Shown here piece by piece: positions 43,431 to 51,412 of a stretch of 51,553 nucleotides of DNA. Positions within the stretch are counted from its first letter, which is position 1, and every line of letters begins with the position of its first letter. Position numbers and translations under genes: made by a program. The notes below the pieces were generated by a model. That model was not told the DNA's origin and searched no databases. It saw only the letters and a program-made list of their open reading frames with translations. This stretch comes from Pseudomonadota bacterium (GTDB taxonomy: Bacteria > Pseudomonadota > Alphaproteobacteria > Rhodospirillales > Magnetospirillaceae): NCBI GenBank assembly GCA_023458315.1, contig JAEXAH010000139.1, forward strand, positions 1-51,553, written 5' to 3'.

Positions 43431-44063
43431 TTATCGCCGGTAGACGCCGGAGAAGGTCACGTTGAGGCCACCGCATTGGTGGTTGTCCGACGCAATCAGC
43501 CAGTCGTCGGCCAAGGTCAAGGTGACTTGGCAGGGGCCATCCTTGACGGTGGCGCGGTTTCCGGCGGGAGTGGCCGCTCCCTGGATCTCACCGACATTCG
43601 GAGCCGGTCCATCGCCCCACAATGCGAGGCCGTTGACGCGGATGCTGCCATTGTTCTGGGGCAGGATTGTCAGGCTGTTACGGCCACTCTTCCATTCGCC
43701 GCCCCAGGCAGCCAGGGATGGATTGGGATTGGTCGGGGTCAGAGCGAGCTGGCGCTTGGCAATCCATCCCGTGACGGCACCCTTGGCGCCAACGAATGCG
43801 GCACACGCCCAGTCCGTTGACATGCCGCCGATCAGCACTGCGTCGCCGGCAATGACATAGGCCTTGCGGCGGCAAGTCTCCGACGGGCAGTCGTCCCCTC
43901 CGTTATGGAAATAAGCGCGTTCCCCTTTCTCCCCGGACGCCACACCCTTCTGGAAGGCTGCGGTAGTGGAGGTGAATTGGTTTACGTCGCAGTGCGGCTC
44001 GGCCAAAGCTGCGGTCGGCAGGAGGAAGGCCCCCAGCAACAGGAACGCGAGGCGGGGGAACAT
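43431..44063 (-). CDS. Tn7-like cargo: secreted SH3-like / inhibitor-like protein
   Basis: A 210-aa protein with a signal peptide (residues 1-20, ending ALAEP). Residues about 50-105 look like an SH3-type domain (GDAVLIGGMSTDWACAAFV, AVTGWIAKRQLAL). The C-terminal half (GGEWKSGRNSLTI ... NHQCGGLNVTFSGVYRR) resembles small periplasmic beta-sandwich proteins. Seven cysteines are present, suggesting disulfides. It is the last gene of a minus-strand cargo operon behind the predicted hydrolase, a position where an immunity protein or inhibitor would be expected. The start is taken at ATG, with GTG three codons upstream as an alternative. Confidence 0.65.
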   Translation of the reverse strand: MFPRLAFLLLGAFLLPTAALAEPHCDVNQFTSTTAAFQKGVASGEKGERAYFHNGGDDCPSETCRRKAYVIAGDAVLIGGMSTDWACAAFVGAKGAVTGWIAKRQLALTPTNPNPSLAAWGGEWKSGRNSLTILPQNNGSIRVNGLALWGDGPAPNVGEIQGAATPAGNRATVKDGPCQVTLTLADDWLIASDNHQCGGLNVTFSGVYRR

Positions 44064-44076
44064 CACAAGCACCCGG

Positions 44077-44949
44077 TTATTTCCGTTCTTTCTTCGAGTG
44101 TGGGTCGGCCATGTCTACCAGCCGCATTTCCTGGGGTGCAGTGGGGGCGTCCTTGTCACAGGGGCGATACCATTCCGCTCGGATGTCGTTGTTTTGACCA
44201 TAGGCATTCCAAACACGGCGGCAGTCCTGGGCATACGGATTATCGGGAAAGCCAAAACGCTGGATGATGGCCGTGTAAAATGCCGAATCGCGCGGCGGCC
44301 AGTGCGGGCCGTAAAGGACGATCTCGCGCGACAATCCGGTAGTCAACGAGAACACCACCCGCAGCTTGCTGCCGCCCAGGGTGATCTCCGCGGGCATCCC
44401 CTCACCTAACTGTGCCCAGGTGCCGCCCCGTGCCAGCACGTCCTGTTTGAGCTCCTCGGCAGGGCGACGCAGGCGCAGTCCCAGGATGTCATTGCTCAGC
44501 GAGGGAGGTTCTGCCGGAAAAACACGTGATGGCTCTCCCTGAACACTTCCCCGGCATTCCGCGCGAAGGGCGCGGACGTAGTCGCGGTTGACCTTTTCGG
44601 TGGCGTCCCACTTGGCCCCTTTCCATTCGACCGTGCAGGTCTTGGCGCCTTCGGGTATCGAGACAGCCAAGATCGGACCCGACATTTCTTTGTATCGGCA
44701 ATACAAGAACAGGGGGCGCTGGTTGACCTTGCTCATGTCGATATGGGTGATCGCTCGTCCGGGGGTTTCCTCAGGGTCATCGAAATTGTTGTCGATGGCC
44801 TGATCGTCCGCCCAGATGTTCGCCCACAGCAGGCGCTGCTTTTGGGTGCCGAAGGTCCATTCCGATGGGCATGCGGCGACAAGGGGATCGGCGTAGGCGG
44901 TGGTCAAAGGCAAGACGCCGAACAGGGTGATCAATACCGGCAGTCGCAT
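44077..44949 (-). CDS. Tn7-like cargo: secreted protein of unknown function
   Basis: A 290-aa protein with a signal peptide (residues 1-20, MRLPVLITLFGVLPLTTAYA). The start is chosen because GGAGGA lies 9 bp upstream; an open extension of 10 codons is ignored. The mature part has cysteines in AACPSEW, LYCRYKE, KTCTVEW, AECRGS, DCRRVW and PCDKD, fitting a disulfide-rich periplasmic protein. The family is unknown to me. It lies between the hydrolase gene and the SH3-like gene, 13 bp from the next start, so all three are probably co-transcribed. Confidence 0.6.
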   Translation of the reverse strand: MRLPVLITLFGVLPLTTAYADPLVAACPSEWTFGTQKQRLLWANIWADDQAIDNNFDDPEETPGRAITHIDMSKVNQRPLFLYCRYKEMSGPILAVSIPEGAKTCTVEWKGAKWDATEKVNRDYVRALRAECRGSVQGEPSRVFPAEPPSLSNDILGLRLRRPAEELKQDVLARGGTWAQLGEGMPAEITLGGSKLRVVFSLTTGLSREIVLYGPHWPPRDSAFYTAIIQRFGFPDNPYAQDCRRVWNAYGQNNDIRAEWYRPCDKDAPTAPQEMRLVDMADPHSKKERK

Positions 44950-45004
44950 GTGAAACCATCCTCCCCCAACGGGGCGCAATACTCTGTCGGGGGAGGATAT
45001 CCAC

Positions 45005-46909
45005 TCAGGGTTTGCGGATCACCGAATATTTCTCTGCTTGGTAAATCGGCTTGCCATTCGGGGCGTTAAACGGGATGAACTTCGTCCGTGTCGGAACTCG
45101 TCGGGCCTGTTCGAGGACATACATTCCTTTCTTTCCGTCTTGCTCTCCGTACCGATCGAAGACCACCGCATGGTTGCCGGTGGATTTGTTCTGGTATTTT
45201 CCGTCCTTGAATGTGGCCAAGGCGGTTCCCGGCTTCAGCGGCGGATCACCCGCTCCCTTGATCTTTTCACCTTCCTTCCAGTCGCTAGCGCGGATTCCTT
45301 GGAGCTCGGGGGTGGCGTGCTTGACCAGGGCGACACATTCCTTGCTGCCAGCATCAGCGCCGGATGAGAGATGGCCGCCTTTGGCGTCCTTGAGCAGATC
45401 GCCAACGCTTTTGCTTGCCTGATGCCCGTCGGCGTACAGCCCGACCTTCACCCCGGCCTTTTCGCCCTGGCGGACCATTTCCTCGGCGGCCTGGGGATTG
45501 GCCTTGTAGACCTCGCGGCTGACGTCCTTGGCATGTTGTTCCGCCCATTGCGGATCCTTCTTGGCACCTTCGGCCAGCCACTTGGTGTAACCGGGAGCGT
45601 TGGCCGGGTCCTTGAGCACCTCGGCATCGCGCTGGACCGGGGTTCGGTCCGTGGTGTCTTCGGTGGTGGGGGCCGGTTGCACAGGGTTGCCTGGTTTCGC
45701 GGTGTCCGGCGGTGCCGTGGGGGCGGGTGCGGGGGTGGTGGTTGACGCTGCCGGAACGGCAGCCCCTTCCGGCTTCTTCTGCGGTTCCGGCTTTGGCTCC
45801 GCCGGAATACGGATATCGGTTTCGCCGGGGTTGGCAGGCGGAACCGGACCCGGCGTGACGGTCTGCGGGATCGGCGCGGACAGCACGGCGCCGCCGCTTT
45901 CCGGCTTCGGCGTTTCCGCCAATCCCGCCTTCTGCATCTCGCCCGCGAATTTCGCCGCCAACTCGGGGTTCTTCTCGTTCATGGTCTGGTGGACTGATGC
46001 GAGATAGGGCATGGCCTCGGCGCGGTTGCGGCCGATCTCGCTGCGGAAGTGAGTGACGGCGTCCGCATAGTCGCTGCGGCCCAGCAGCGCCTGAGCCATG
46101 TTGCCAGCCGCCCAATGGTCGGCACCGTCGGCGCTGCCGAAGGGAGTGTTGGTGGCGGTGGAGGGAATATCTGTGCCCTTGCTTTGGGGCAGCGTGCCGG
46201 TGATACCGCCATTCCTGGGATCGTCACTTATGGAAATGTCGCGCGGTTTCATCTCCCATGGATTGTTGCGCGGCGGCGTCGATTGCGGAGACCAGATGGT
46301 CCGCTCGGGCGCCTCGCCCAACAGGATGCTGAGCAAGTCGGCGGGTTTCCGGGTGCCGTTGAGTTGCGGCCGGAATCCGGGAAAAGTGAGGGGAGTCTGA
46401 CGGTATCGGCTGTCAGGATTTTCACCCACAGGCGGAAGCTCCGACACGAACGAGTTCGCCTCTGCCCTGCCGCCCAGCAAACCGCCCAGTTTGGCGATGG
46501 TCGGGCCGCCCGGCTTCAGCACCCCGTCCACCTGCAGGCCGTTGTCTTGCTGGAAATCGCGAATAGCCTTGTCGGTATTGGGATTGGCGTAGCCGCTGGG
46601 GCCGTCCTGACCGAGATCGAGATAGCCTGCCTTACCGAGCAGGGTCTGCACCTTGGCGACGTCGGCACGGGTGTTGTCGCCGCCCGAGGGCGATACCGTG
46701 CCTTGAAGCTTGAACGGCTCGGGACCAAACAGGTCGCCGACACCGGCCCCTTGCTTCCACGCCTGCTGAAAAGCGGGAAAGCGGGGATCGGCATCCTCGT
46801 CCATCAGGGATCGCGGTTTGATGCGCCACTCGCTGGTGGCGCCCGGGCCGGACACCAATTGGCGTTCAGGGTCTTCGTTGAACAGGGATTGGAAACTGAA
46901 ACCGGGCAT
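45005..46909 (-). CDS. Tn7-like cargo: predicted peptidoglycan hydrolase (PG-binding + BPSL0067/NlpC-P60-like)
   Basis: A 634-aa protein. The start MPGFSFQSLFNEDPER is chosen behind GGAGGAACC, trimming 28 codons. A peptidoglycan-binding domain lies near residues 75-145 (VAKVQTLLGKAGYL ... AIRDFQQDNGLQVDGV). A helical TPR-like segment lies near 255-320, then a long Pro/Thr-rich linker. The C-terminal 130 residues match the BPSL0067/NlpC-P60 type, with predicted nucleophile C525 (KECVALVKH) and H580 (TGNHAVVFDRYG). No classical signal peptide is seen, as with type VI secretion effectors or lysins. Both follow-up genes encode exported proteins. Confidence 0.72.
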   Translation of the reverse strand: MPGFSFQSLFNEDPERQLVSGPGATSEWRIKPRSLMDEDADPRFPAFQQAWKQGAGVGDLFGPEPFKLQGTVSPSGGDNTRADVAKVQTLLGKAGYLDLGQDGPSGYANPNTDKAIRDFQQDNGLQVDGVLKPGGPTIAKLGGLLGGRAEANSFVSELPPVGENPDSRYRQTPLTFPGFRPQLNGTRKPADLLSILLGEAPERTIWSPQSTPPRNNPWEMKPRDISISDDPRNGGITGTLPQSKGTDIPSTATNTPFGSADGADHWAAGNMAQALLGRSDYADAVTHFRSEIGRNRAEAMPYLASVHQTMNEKNPELAAKFAGEMQKAGLAETPKPESGGAVLSAPIPQTVTPGPVPPANPGETDIRIPAEPKPEPQKKPEGAAVPAASTTTPAPAPTAPPDTAKPGNPVQPAPTTEDTTDRTPVQRDAEVLKDPANAPGYTKWLAEGAKKDPQWAEQHAKDVSREVYKANPQAAEEMVRQGEKAGVKVGLYADGHQASKSVGDLLKDAKGGHLSSGADAGSKECVALVKHATPELQGIRASDWKEGEKIKGAGDPPLKPGTALATFKDGKYQNKSTGNHAVVFDRYGEQDGKKGMYVLEQARRVPTRTKFIPFNAPNGKPIYQAEKYSVIRKP

Positions 46910-46983
46910 GGTTCCTCCGGACAGGCAAGCGCGTGTGTCGCCGCGCCCCAGGGATGGGGTGCGGGCATGGACGACGCGGTGTG

Positions 46984-47026
46984 GTGGAAACAAAAACGCC
47001 CGGCATCGCGGGTGCGATCCGGGCGT
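46984..47026 (-). terminator. Strong hairpin + T-run upstream of the hydrolase gene
   Basis: On the minus strand, a 13-bp stem with one bulge (46996-47026, ACGCCCGG outer and ATCGC inner) and GGGT-type loop is followed by TTTTTGTTT. It lies about 75 bp before the hydrolase start, so it either blocks read-through from outside or acts as an attenuator in that gene's leader. Confidence 0.75.
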
Positions 47027-47260
47027 GGCTGTGGTGTTGATGCTCCATCAATACCATAAGCTGTGTCCGGCGCTCAATCACGTTTTGTTCTTATATCGGC
47101 CATGGTGGCGAGCCCATGCCTGATCGACTTCCGAAATCATTTCTCTAGTCGTTATGGAAACCTCTGAATGCCTCTGGCGCCCTTCCGCCAATAATCGGAA
47201 ATTGGATGGAGGGACGCGCTCATCACCTGCCTCTAGAACGAACGTCTAAGCGCCTGAGTC
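47027..47260. other. Gene-free stretch between cargo and tns operon
   Basis: No gene is seen. GCCGGACA occurs once in reverse orientation near 47062-47069, like the cores at 43261, and could be a stray transposase-binding site. GC is lower than in the core genome. Confidence 0.4.
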
Positions 47261-47299
47261 TTCTGTACAAACTACAGAATTTTCCATTCCTGCTATGAT
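47261..47299 (+). promoter_or_regulatory. Promoter with overlapping palindromic operator before tniQ
   Basis: A 7-bp perfect inverted repeat, TTCTGTA-CAAAC-TACAGAA, covers 47261-47279. A -10 TATGAT is at 47294-47299, and the matching -35 (ACTACA, 47271-47276, 17-bp spacing) falls inside the palindrome. A repressor bound there would block RNA polymerase. tniQ starts 30 bp downstream with a GGAGGAAA site. Confidence 0.6.
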
Positions 47300-47329
47300 G
47301 CTCGACCTCCATGGTTTGGAGGAAAGGCG

Positions 47330-48679
47330 ATGCATCACGATGAATGCTGGCCTGGGCGTCCTCGGTTGCTGCCGGGCGAATCCCTGTCTTCCTGGTTCGC
47401 CCGGACCGCCGCCGCCAACGGCCTGCGCCCCGCCGAACTGTTCCGCATCATGCAGCCAGGCAGCGATCGCAATCCCCGCGACCTGGACCGCTATGCCGAC
47501 GATCCCCTGCTGTATCTGTTGGCCGATCGTGCTGGGGTGGAACGGGGTGCCTTGCTCCAGGCTACGTTCCGGCACTGGGTCGGGGCCGTCTTCGCTCACG
47601 ATGACGGCTTGAACAAGCTGCCCTGGTTGCCGCCGGCGGGACGTCAGGGTGGTCGCCGCTGCTTTGGCCAACAGCTTTGCCCGTGGTGCTTGCAAGCCGA
47701 TGCCGTGCCCTACTTGCGACTGAGCTGGCGGCTGTCCTTCGTCACGGTCTGTCCAGTCCACCAGCGTCTGTTGCTCGATCGCTGTCCCGCGTGCAACGAG
47801 CCGTTCAGCGTGCTGCGCATGGATCGTGTCCAGGAAATGCGGTGTCCGTCCTGTGCCGCCGATCTCCGCCACTTCACGGCGGATCCGCCGCCAGTGGATG
47901 TGGTCCCGGTTCAGCAGGACTTGCAGCGCGTTGTCGGCCAAGGGTGGTGGGCTCTCGGCCGCCATGGGCCGGTCTATTCCTTCGCCGCCTTGGACATCTT
48001 GGCGGTATTGGCTCGGCTTCTGGCTGGCGGGCCGCACGCCCATGTCCTGCGCGCCTGGGTCGGGGAACAGGCGCCAGACCTGGCGGTTCCGCCGGAAGCC
48101 GTTCCCCGTGCCCGCGACGGTGCCTTGCTGACCCCGAAGGCGCGAAGCGTGGTGATCGCCATGGCGCACTGGCTGATGGGCGAATGGCCAGAGCGTCTGA
48201 TAGCGGGCGCCCGGGTCGTGAGCATGACCAGCACCGATCTGTGGAAGCGGCCGAAGGTGCATTACCCCTTCGCCTTCGCCGACGTGGTGGAATGGCACTT
48301 GAAGGCGCCGCACAAGGAGTGCAGCCGGGACGAGGTGGTGGCCGCCAAGGCGATCCTGAGACGGCAGGGAAAGTCGGCGACTCACCGCAATCTGGTAGTG
48401 CTGTGCGGCATCAAGCTGGGCGCCATGAGCAGCTTGGCCGATGCCGCTTCCGAAAACGCTACTCCCTGGGGCAAGGGCCGCTACTGGAAGCTCGATGGTG
48501 TGTCGCCCGAGGTGAAGGAGGCTGCGCGCCGGGCGGCGCACCGCGCTGGCGAAGGAGTCGGGCCGTGGCTCGACGGCCTATTGCGGCGGGAATTGGGCAT
48601 GCCTGCCCGCAAAACACCTTTCGCGTGCCTAAGTGCCGACACATTCGCCGATGAATTTATTTCTGGTTGTGCAGGTTAG
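47330..48679 (+). CDS. tniQ: TniQ-family target selection protein
   Basis: A 449-aa protein with the TniQ N-terminal signature LLPGESLSSWFARTAAANG. Zinc-binding pairs CPWCLQAD, CPVHQ, CPACNEPF and CPSCAADL follow. Residues 190-449 form a C-terminal domain longer than in the short CAST TniQ proteins, so it is closer to TnsD-like targeting proteins. Such proteins recognise an attachment site or hand over to another DNA-binding complex. It heads the tniQ-tnsA-tnsB-tnsC operon, and the tRNA-Gln region is a plausible target. Confidence 0.88.
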   Translation: MHHDECWPGRPRLLPGESLSSWFARTAAANGLRPAELFRIMQPGSDRNPRDLDRYADDPLLYLLADRAGVERGALLQATFRHWVGAVFAHDDGLNKLPWLPPAGRQGGRRCFGQQLCPWCLQADAVPYLRLSWRLSFVTVCPVHQRLLLDRCPACNEPFSVLRMDRVQEMRCPSCAADLRHFTADPPPVDVVPVQQDLQRVVGQGWWALGRHGPVYSFAALDILAVLARLLAGGPHAHVLRAWVGEQAPDLAVPPEAVPRARDGALLTPKARSVVIAMAHWLMGEWPERLIAGARVVSMTSTDLWKRPKVHYPFAFADVVEWHLKAPHKECSRDEVVAAKAILRRQGKSATHRNLVVLCGIKLGAMSSLADAASENATPWGKGRYWKLDGVSPEVKEAARRAAHRAGEGVGPWLDGLLRRELGMPARKTPFACLSADTFADEFISGCAG

Positions 48680-48691
48680 GGGGACTGCGCC

Positions 48692-49339
48692 ATGCCCGTG
48701 CGTCGGATCGGCCTTTGTTACCGCAGTGTCAGTGGGCGCGTCCCCATGGGCGGCGCTCGCCGAACCGTGGCGGTGGAATCCACCTTGGAGCGGGATTTCG
48801 CGCTGCTCCAGCGGTTCGATCGCGATGTCGTCGGTTTGGAAGAACAACCGGTCCGCATCAGCTACCGCGATGCCGCTGGGGCCAAACGCAGCTACGTCCC
48901 GGACTTCCTCGTCACCTGCCGCCAAGGGGCGCCGAAGTTGGTGGAGGTGAAGTTCTCGACCGATCCGGCCCTCTTGGCAGGGGCACTGGAGACACGCTTC
49001 GCCGCAGCCCGTACCTTTGCCGCGGATCGAGGCTGGCGCTTCTCGGTGTTCACCGAAATCCATATCCGCACCCCTCGGCTTGGCAACGCCACCTTCCTAT
49101 TGCCATTCCGCGATCGAGCGGCAGTCCCCGCCATCAGGGCGGCCATCTTGATGGTGCTGCGGTCAGGGGGCCACACAGTCGAGGAACTGCTGGAGATGAT
49201 CGACACCGACCGTGCGTCCGCCTTGCCAACCATATGGGGGATGATCGCCCGGTTCGAGATCGGTGCGGATCTGGATCGCTCCCTCACCATGCGCTCTCAG
49301 CTTTACTTGCCGGAGGTCCATCATGGCCGTGCGGTTTAG
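48692..49339 (+). CDS. tnsA: TnsA-like endonuclease
   Basis: A 215-aa protein of the TnsA N-terminal nuclease family. The active-site candidates are E29/E33 (AVESTLERDF), D71 (SYVPDFLV) and E85-x-K87 (LVEVKFS), the PD-(D/E)XK order. TnsA cleaves the non-transferred strand so that the element moves by cut-and-paste. A C-terminal part (residues 135-215) may contact TnsC. It starts 12 bp after tniQ and overlaps tnsB by 17 bp. Confidence 0.9.
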   Translation: MPVRRIGLCYRSVSGRVPMGGARRTVAVESTLERDFALLQRFDRDVVGLEEQPVRISYRDAAGAKRSYVPDFLVTCRQGAPKLVEVKFSTDPALLAGALETRFAAARTFAADRGWRFSVFTEIHIRTPRLGNATFLLPFRDRAAVPAIRAAILMVLRSGGHTVEELLEMIDTDRASALPTIWGMIARFEIGADLDRSLTMRSQLYLPEVHHGRAV

Positions 49340-51272
49340 CTTCAAGCCCGGCTCGGCCGTGGCATGGCGCGGAAAGACATGCTCCATTCTGGAGGCAGTC
49401 TCCGCATCTTCCGTCTTACTGGAAATCACGGACACCAAGGCGCACGAGGTGGTGGCGGTGGCCGACCTGCGGCCTCTCAAAGGGGCGGAGGAGGACGAAC
49501 CCTCACGTTCCCTCGATGGCTTGGCGCCCGAGGACTTGGCCGAGGCCAAGCGCCGGTTCGCCATCATCAAGCCGCTGGTGCGGTGCGAGCGCCGGCGGGA
49601 AGAGGATGTCCTCAGGATCGCCGAGGCCAACGGCGTCTGCCGGACGACCATCTACGACTGGATCAAGCTCTACGAGGGGCGCCGCCTGATGAGCGACCTC
49701 GCCCCCAGGCGCAAGGGCCGCAAGATGCCCAAGCGGCTGGCGCCCGAGATAGAGGCCATCATCACCAGCGTGATTAACGAGCGCTACCTCACCAAGCAGA
49801 AGATGACCGGCGAGGAAGTCATCGCCGAGGTGCACCGTCGTTGCCGCATCGCCAAGCTCGACAGCCAGCCCTGCGCCGGCAGCATCCGGGCGCGGCTGCG
49901 CGCTATCCATCCCAGAGAAAAGGTCCTGAGGCGCGAGGGCAAGAAGGCCGCCCACGACAAGTTCGGCGCGGTGAAGGGCAGTTTCCCCGGCGCGGACGTG
50001 CCCCTGGCGGTGATTCAAATCGACCACACGCTGTTGGATATCATCGTCCTCGACGAGGAGATGCGGCTGCCGATCGGCCGTCCTTGGCTGACCCTGGCTA
50101 TCGACGTGTTCAGCCGCATGGTCTTCGGCTACCACCTGTCGCTCGATCACCCCAGCGCCTTCGCTGTCGGTTTGTGTCTCTGCCACGGCATGTTCGACAA
50201 GGTGCAGGAACTTGAGCGTTTGGGGATCAAGGGCGAGTGGCCGGTGTGGGGCAAGCCGCGCATGGTCCATGCCGATAACGGCAAGGACTTCCGCAGCTAC
50301 ACGATCCAGGACACCCTGGACGAATACGACATCCGCTACGAGTTCCGCCCGCCGAAGACGCCTCATTACGGCGGCCACATCGAGCGCTTGGCTGGAACGC
50401 TGGGGAAGAAGATTCACGCTTTGCCGGGGGCGACCTTCTCCAACCCGAAGCAACGCGGCGAATACAAGTCCGAGGCCAAGGCTCAGATGACGCTGCGCGA
50501 GCTGCAGCACTGGCTGGTGAACCTGATCGTCGGCATCTATCACAACAAGGTCCACGACGGCATCGGCTGCCCGCCTCTGGCCCGGTGGAACGAGGGTATC
50601 GTTGGCAGCGACCGTTACCGTGGCATCGGCCTGCCCGACCCGATCTCCAATCCCCGGCGTCTGCGGCTCGACTTCCTGCCATTCAAGACCCGCACGGTGC
50701 AGTCCGAGGGCATCGTCTGGGACAAAATTTGGTACCGGGACCCGTTGCTGTCCCAGTGGGTCAAAATCGACGAGGGCCGGCGCCGGCGGAAATTCAAGGT
50801 TCGCCGCGATCCCACGGACATTTCCAAGCTCTACTTTCTCGACCCGGCGCTCAACGAGTACGTCGAGATCCCCTACCGCGACTTCGGCAGGCCATCGATT
50901 TCCTTGTGGGACTATCGTGCCGTCGAGGCCTGGCTGCGCCGCCAGGGCAAGGCGGCCGAGAACGAGCAGGCGATCTTCGACGCCTACGAGGAGATGCATC
51001 GCATCACCGCCGAGGCGGCGCGGCAGACCAAGCGTGTGCGCCGCGAGCAGGCCAAGAAGCGTGAGAAGGAAAAGCACCGCTCCGCCCTCACCCTGGACCC
51101 GCCGCCGCCAGTTCAACCAGATCCCGTGCCAAAGGCGAGCCGGGGGCGTGATGGTCATCTCGCGCTGGTCGTGAACAACACCGGGACGGCGACTGTGCCG
51201 GCGATGCCCAAATGGGCTGACGACTTCGATCTGGAAGAGAGCGAGATCAAGAAGGGGGTGGAAGAATGGTGA
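49323..51272 (+). CDS. tnsB: TnsB-like DDE transposase
   Basis: A 649-aa retroviral-integrase-superfamily transposase. The start MAVRFSFKPG is chosen behind GGAGGTCC. The catalytic triad is D234 (IQIDHT), D318 (VHADNG) and E354 (GGHIERL), a DD35E arrangement. N-terminal HTH regions that bind the transposon ends lie near residues 85-200. The Mu-type C-terminal beta domain follows near 450-540, and a charged tail near 560-649 would contact TnsC. It overlaps tnsA and tnsC. Confidence 0.95.
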   Translation: MAVRFSFKPGSAVAWRGKTCSILEAVSASSVLLEITDTKAHEVVAVADLRPLKGAEEDEPSRSLDGLAPEDLAEAKRRFAIIKPLVRCERRREEDVLRIAEANGVCRTTIYDWIKLYEGRRLMSDLAPRRKGRKMPKRLAPEIEAIITSVINERYLTKQKMTGEEVIAEVHRRCRIAKLDSQPCAGSIRARLRAIHPREKVLRREGKKAAHDKFGAVKGSFPGADVPLAVIQIDHTLLDIIVLDEEMRLPIGRPWLTLAIDVFSRMVFGYHLSLDHPSAFAVGLCLCHGMFDKVQELERLGIKGEWPVWGKPRMVHADNGKDFRSYTIQDTLDEYDIRYEFRPPKTPHYGGHIERLAGTLGKKIHALPGATFSNPKQRGEYKSEAKAQMTLRELQHWLVNLIVGIYHNKVHDGIGCPPLARWNEGIVGSDRYRGIGLPDPISNPRRLRLDFLPFKTRTVQSEGIVWDKIWYRDPLLSQWVKIDEGRRRRKFKVRRDPTDISKLYFLDPALNEYVEIPYRDFGRPSISLWDYRAVEAWLRRQGKAAENEQAIFDAYEEMHRITAEAARQTKRVRREQAKKREKEKHRSALTLDPPPPVQPDPVPKASRGRDGHLALVVNNTGTATVPAMPKWADDFDLEESEIKKGVEEW

Positions 51273-51412
51273 TGCGCGACCTGTTCACGCCGGACCCGGC
51301 GCCCATGCTGCCGCTGGAATTTCCACAGGTGGAGCTCGAAGGCCGCATCCGCCGTCTGCGCAGCCCGCGCTACGTCGATTACGACGCCGGCAACGCCATC
51401 CTCGGCCGCCTA
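51266..51412 (+). pseudogene. tnsC: TnsC AAA+ ATPase, truncated by an insertion
   Basis: The first 48 codons of a TnsC/TniB-like regulator (MRDLFTPDPAPMLPLEFPQV ... ILGRL), starting within the tnsB end. The reading frame is broken at the TA at 51411-51412, where an IS630-type sequence begins; an in-frame stop follows inside the insertion at 51454. The AAA+ ATPase domain is beyond the insertion and beyond the window. TnsC is required for Tn7-like transposition, so the element is probably immobile unless complemented. ATG at 51272 is an alternative start. Confidence 0.8.

Noticed and set aside
45005..46909. Firm assignment as a type VI secretion effector
   Set aside because: No secretion genes, VgrG, PAAR or MIX/FIX marker is visible; only domain content and gene order suggest it.
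47027..47260. Tn7-like end placed directly before tniQ
   Set aside because: Only one isolated GCCGGACA-like core is found and no TGT-led array, so the better candidate is 43222; the alternative is not excluded.
47246..48541. 431-aa minus-strand frame over tniQ
   Set aside because: The plus strand gives TniQ with the LPGES motif and zinc-binding cysteines; the minus product has none.
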